Positions 4,889 to 7,153 of a stretch of 7,153 nucleotides of DNA are shown here, piece after piece. Origin of the DNA: Frankiales bacterium (GTDB taxonomy: Bacteria; Actinomycetota; Actinomycetes; Mycobacteriales; SCTD01); assembly GCA_025464915.1 (NCBI GenBank), contig JAODNF010000439.1, positions 1 to 7,153 on the forward strand, read 5' to 3'. Every line of letters begins with the position of its first letter. Positions within the stretch are counted from its first letter, which is position 1. The position numbers and the translations under genes are program-made. The notes beneath the pieces were generated by a model that worked only from the letters and a program-made list of their open reading frames with translations, had not been told where the DNA came from and made no database searches.

Positions 4889-6550
4889 TCAGAAGTAGCG
4901 CGGCTCCATGTCGAGGGTCGTGCGGTCCAGGCTGGCGACCAGGTCGAGCTGCGGGTGCACCTTGGGCAGCTCCCAGGCGAAGAAGTACTGCGCCGCGCGC
5001 CGCTTGCCCTCGTAGAAGTCGCCGTCCTTGCCCTCGACGGCCACCAGCTGCTCGAGCCAGATCCAGGCGAGCACCGTGTGACCAACGGCCTCGAGGAACG
5101 GCGTCGCGTTGGCGAGGGACAGGGCGACATCGCCTGCGCCCCAGACCTTCTGGGTCACCTCGACGATGCGGTCGACGGCAGCGCGCAGGGGAGCGGCGTA
5201 CTCCTCGGGAGCCCTGTCGCAGGTGGCGTAGATCGTCTCGGCGAGCTTCACCAGACCGGCGCCGTCCTGCTGGGTGACCTTGCGGCCGAGCAGGTCGAGG
5301 GCCTGGATGCCGTGGGTGCCCTCGTGGATCGGGTTGAGGCGGTTGTCCCGGTAGAGCTGCTCGACCGGGTACTCGCGCGTGTAGCCGTACCCGCCGAGCA
5401 CCTGGATGGCGAGGCTGTTCGCCTCGAGGCACCACTGGCTCGGCCAGCTCTTGGCGATCGGAGTGAGCATGCCGAGGAGCAGCTCCTCGTGGGCGTCGAC
5501 GAGCTTCATGCAGTAGAGCTCGAGGGCGAGGGCGCCCTCGACGTACGACTTCTGCGCGAGCAGCATCCGGCGCACGTCGGGGTGCTGGATGATCGGGACC
5601 TGCGGCGTCGTGGCGTCACCACCGGCCCGGCCCTGCGGCCGGCCCTTGGCGTACCCGAGCGAGTGCAGGTAGCCGCTGTAGCCCAGGGCCGTCGCGCCGA
5701 GCCCGACCCCGATCCGGGCCTCGTTCATCATGTGGAACATGTAGGGCAGGCCGCGGTTCTCCTCGCCGACGAGGTACCCGGTCGCGTCCTCGAACGACAG
5801 CACCGTGTTGACCGTGCCGCGGAAGCCCATCTTGTGGTTGATGCCCGCGAGGGTCACGCCGTTGCGCTCGCCGTCGATGAGCTTGGGCACGACGAACAGC
5901 GAGATCCCCCTGCTGCCGGCGGGCCCGCCCGGGACCTTCGCCAGCACCAGGTGCACGATGTTCTCCGACAGGTCGTGCTCACCCGCGCTGATCCACATCT
6001 TGCTGCCGGTGATGCGGAAGCTGCCGTCGTGCTGGCGCTCCGCACGCGTCGTGATGTCACCGAGCGAGCTGCCGGCCTGCGGCTCGCTCAGGCACATGGT
6101 GCCGAAGTAACGGCCCTCGACCATCGGCCTCACGTAGGTGTCGATCATCTCCTGCGACCCGTGCGCGAGCAGCAGGTTGGCGTTGGCGACGGTGAGGAGC
6201 GGGTACGCCGCGGTGCCGACGTTCGCGGCGTGGAACCACGCCATCAGGGCGCCGCAGACCGTGGCAGGCAGGTCCATGCCGCCGACGCTCTCGGGCATCC
6301 CGGCGCCGATGAAGCCGGCCTCGTTGTAGGCCTTCAGCGCCTTCCCGACCTCCTCGTGCAGGACCACCCTGCCGTTGTCGAACACCGGCTCCTCGAGGTC
6401 GTTGCGCCGGTTGTGCGTCGCGAACCGCTCCGTCGCGATCTGCTCGGCGAGATCGAGGACGGCGTCGTAGGTCTGGCGGTCACCGGGAACCTGCAGCCAC
6501 TCGTACAACAGGAAGTCGAGGTCGCGACGGGACAGCAGCGTGGAGGCCAT
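4889..6550 (-). CDS. Acyl-CoA dehydrogenase, large DmdC/FadE5-like class
   Basis: A 553-residue FAD-dependent acyl-CoA dehydrogenase that would oxidise an acyl-CoA thioester to the 2,3-enoyl-CoA. It is longer than the usual 380-400 residues because of an N-terminal lead (SRRDLDFLLYEWL, 7-19) and a C-terminal extension (about 430-553), as in the 3-methylmercaptopropionyl-CoA dehydrogenase (DmdC) and mycobacterial FadE5-like class. Visible motifs: CLSEPQAGSSLGD (153-165), the FAD/substrate signature; KMWISAGEHD (184-193); QVLGGYGYTREYPVEQLYRD (383-402); and IHEGTHGIQALDLLGRK (408-424), where Glu410 is the probable catalytic base. ATG at 6550 matches the conserved start of the class, though no good Shine-Dalgarno sequence precedes it. 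It lies 10 bases after an LLM oxidoreductase gene and 77 bases before the SnoaL-like gene, all on the same strand. The class is certain; the chain length or substrate is not. Confidence 0.95.
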   Translation of the reverse strand: MASTLLSRRDLDFLLYEWLQVPGDRQTYDAVLDLAEQIATERFATHNRRNDLEEPVFDNGRVVLHEEVGKALKAYNEAGFIGAGMPESVGGMDLPATVCGALMAWFHAANVGTAAYPLLTVANANLLLAHGSQEMIDTYVRPMVEGRYFGTMCLSEPQAGSSLGDITTRAERQHDGSFRITGSKMWISAGEHDLSENIVHLVLAKVPGGPAGSRGISLFVVPKLIDGERNGVTLAGINHKMGFRGTVNTVLSFEDATGYLVGEENRGLPYMFHMMNEARIGVGLGATALGYSGYLHSLGYAKGRPQGRAGGDATTPQVPIIQHPDVRRMLLAQKSYVEGALALELYCMKLVDAHEELLLGMLTPIAKSWPSQWCLEANSLAIQVLGGYGYTREYPVEQLYRDNRLNPIHEGTHGIQALDLLGRKVTQQDGAGLVKLAETIYATCDRAPEEYAAPLRAAVDRIVEVTQKVWGAGDVALSLANATPFLEAVGHTVLAWIWLEQLVAVEGKDGDFYEGKRRAAQYFFAWELPKVHPQLDLVASLDRTTLDMEPRYF

Positions 6551-6560
6551 GGCTGCCAGG

Positions 6561-7153
6561 CTAGGCCGCGGACCTCACGACCGGCGCGACCTCGGTGCCG
6601 AGCAGCTCGATGCTGCGCAGCAGGTCGTCGTGCGCGAGCCGGACGTTGGTCATCTGCAGCGCCATCCGCTCCACGCCGCCGAGGTCCTCGCCGATCCGTG
6701 CGACCTTGGCGGCGACCGTGGCCGGCGACCCGATGAGGAACGCGCCGTCCGGCTCGCACATCGCGTCGTACTGGGCCCGCACCGGCGGCCCGAAGCCGCG
6801 CTCGCGGCCGATCTTGGTGAACATCTGCGCCCAGCCCGGGTAGAACGCGTCGCGGGCGGCAGCGTCGGTGTCGCCGACGTAGCCGAAGCAGTGCAGGCCG
6901 ACCCGCAGCGCCTCGGGCGAATGGCCTGCCTCGGCCCCGGCTCGCCGGTAGAGGTCGACGAGCGGGCGGAACCGAGCCGGCTGGCCTCCGATGATGGCGA
7001 CCATGAGCGGCAGCCCGAGCAGGCCGGCCCGGACGAAGGACTCCGGCGTGCCGCCCACCCCGACCCAGATGGGCAGCGGGTCCTGCACCGGGCGGGGGTA
7101 GACACCCTGGCCGGTCAGCGGCGGGCGGTGCCGGCCCGACCACGTCACGTGCA
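6561..7153 (-). CDS. LLM-class flavin-dependent oxidoreductase, C-terminal part (runs off the right edge)
   Basis: About 197 residues from the C-terminal half of a luciferase-like monooxygenase, a TIM-barrel enzyme using FMN or F420. The best marker is PRPVQDPLPIWVGVGGTPES followed by FVRAGLLGLPLMVAIIGG, typical of the late barrel strands of this family. A later segment, FLIGSPATVAAKVARI, resembles the conserved region where family members bind the phosphate end of the cofactor. The frame is open to the window edge; the GTG at 7148 is internal, since the family start lies about 140 residues further upstream. The stop (6561-6563) is 10 bases before the acyl-CoA dehydrogenase, so the two are almost surely co-transcribed. 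Such pairs occur in degradation of sterol side chains, alkanes or other organics, but the substrate and cofactor cannot be settled from this fragment. Confidence 0.9.
   Translation of the reverse strand, partial: HVTWSGRHRPPLTGQGVYPRPVQDPLPIWVGVGGTPESFVRAGLLGLPLMVAIIGGQPARFRPLVDLYRRAGAEAGHSPEALRVGLHCFGYVGDTDAAARDAFYPGWAQMFTKIGRERGFGPPVRAQYDAMCEPDGAFLIGSPATVAAKVARIGEDLGGVERMALQMTNVRLAHDDLLRSIELLGTEVAPVVRSAA

Noticed and set aside
4461..5435. Extended 324-codon version of the SnoaL-like gene
   Set aside because: The added N-terminal part is an out-of-frame shadow of the acyl-CoA dehydrogenase; ATG 4811 has a good ribosome binding site and gives the normal family length.
4955..6736. 593-codon plus-strand open frame opposite the acyl-CoA dehydrogenase
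   Set aside because: No domain, and it is antisense to a well-conserved gene with its catalytic motif.

Overview
This is a GC-rich window of bacterial chromosome. Tightly packed genes, strong G/C bias at third codon positions, GTG starts and the protein families present all point to an actinomycete. The genus cannot be read from the sequence; a Nocardioides-, Cellulomonas- or Intrasporangiaceae-like organism is a guess. I see no tRNA, rRNA, CRISPR array, insertion sequence or phage gene, and nothing that looks recently transferred.

Left block (1-2094). On the minus strand an AurF-type non-heme diiron oxygenase (510-1400) is followed, 24 bases downstream, by the N-terminal part of a TldD/PmbA-family metalloprotease that runs off the left edge. 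A TetR-family regulator (1480-2094) is divergent from the oxygenase. The 79-base divergent interval carries a perfect 11-base palindrome (1430-1440) and a good -10-like hexamer (1452-1457), the usual layout for a TetR protein controlling itself and its divergent neighbour.

Middle (2117-4336). A cytoplasmic GAF-PAS-GGDEF-EAL protein follows the TetR gene by 22 bases on the same strand and is probably co-transcribed with it. The GGDEF motif reads SGDEF with an intact RxxD inhibitory site, and every EAL catalytic residue I can check is present, so it probably makes and/or degrades cyclic di-GMP in response to a signal sensed by GAF and PAS.

Right block (4461-7153, minus strand). Three genes run in one direction: the C-terminal part of a luciferase-like (LLM) flavin oxidoreductase, a 553-residue acyl-CoA dehydrogenase of the large DmdC/FadE5-like class, and a 116-residue SnoaL/NTF2-fold protein. 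This looks like a catabolic or lipid-side-chain operon, with the substrate unknown. The LLM-dehydrogenase gap is 10 bases. The 77-base gap before the SnoaL gene is almost filled by inverted repeats: three 8-base units that can form mutually exclusive hairpins, then a separate hairpin whose 3' arm contains the Shine-Dalgarno sequence of the SnoaL gene. That leader is the most unusual thing in the window. The other genes are recognisable families, and I do not see a clearly new multi-gene system.
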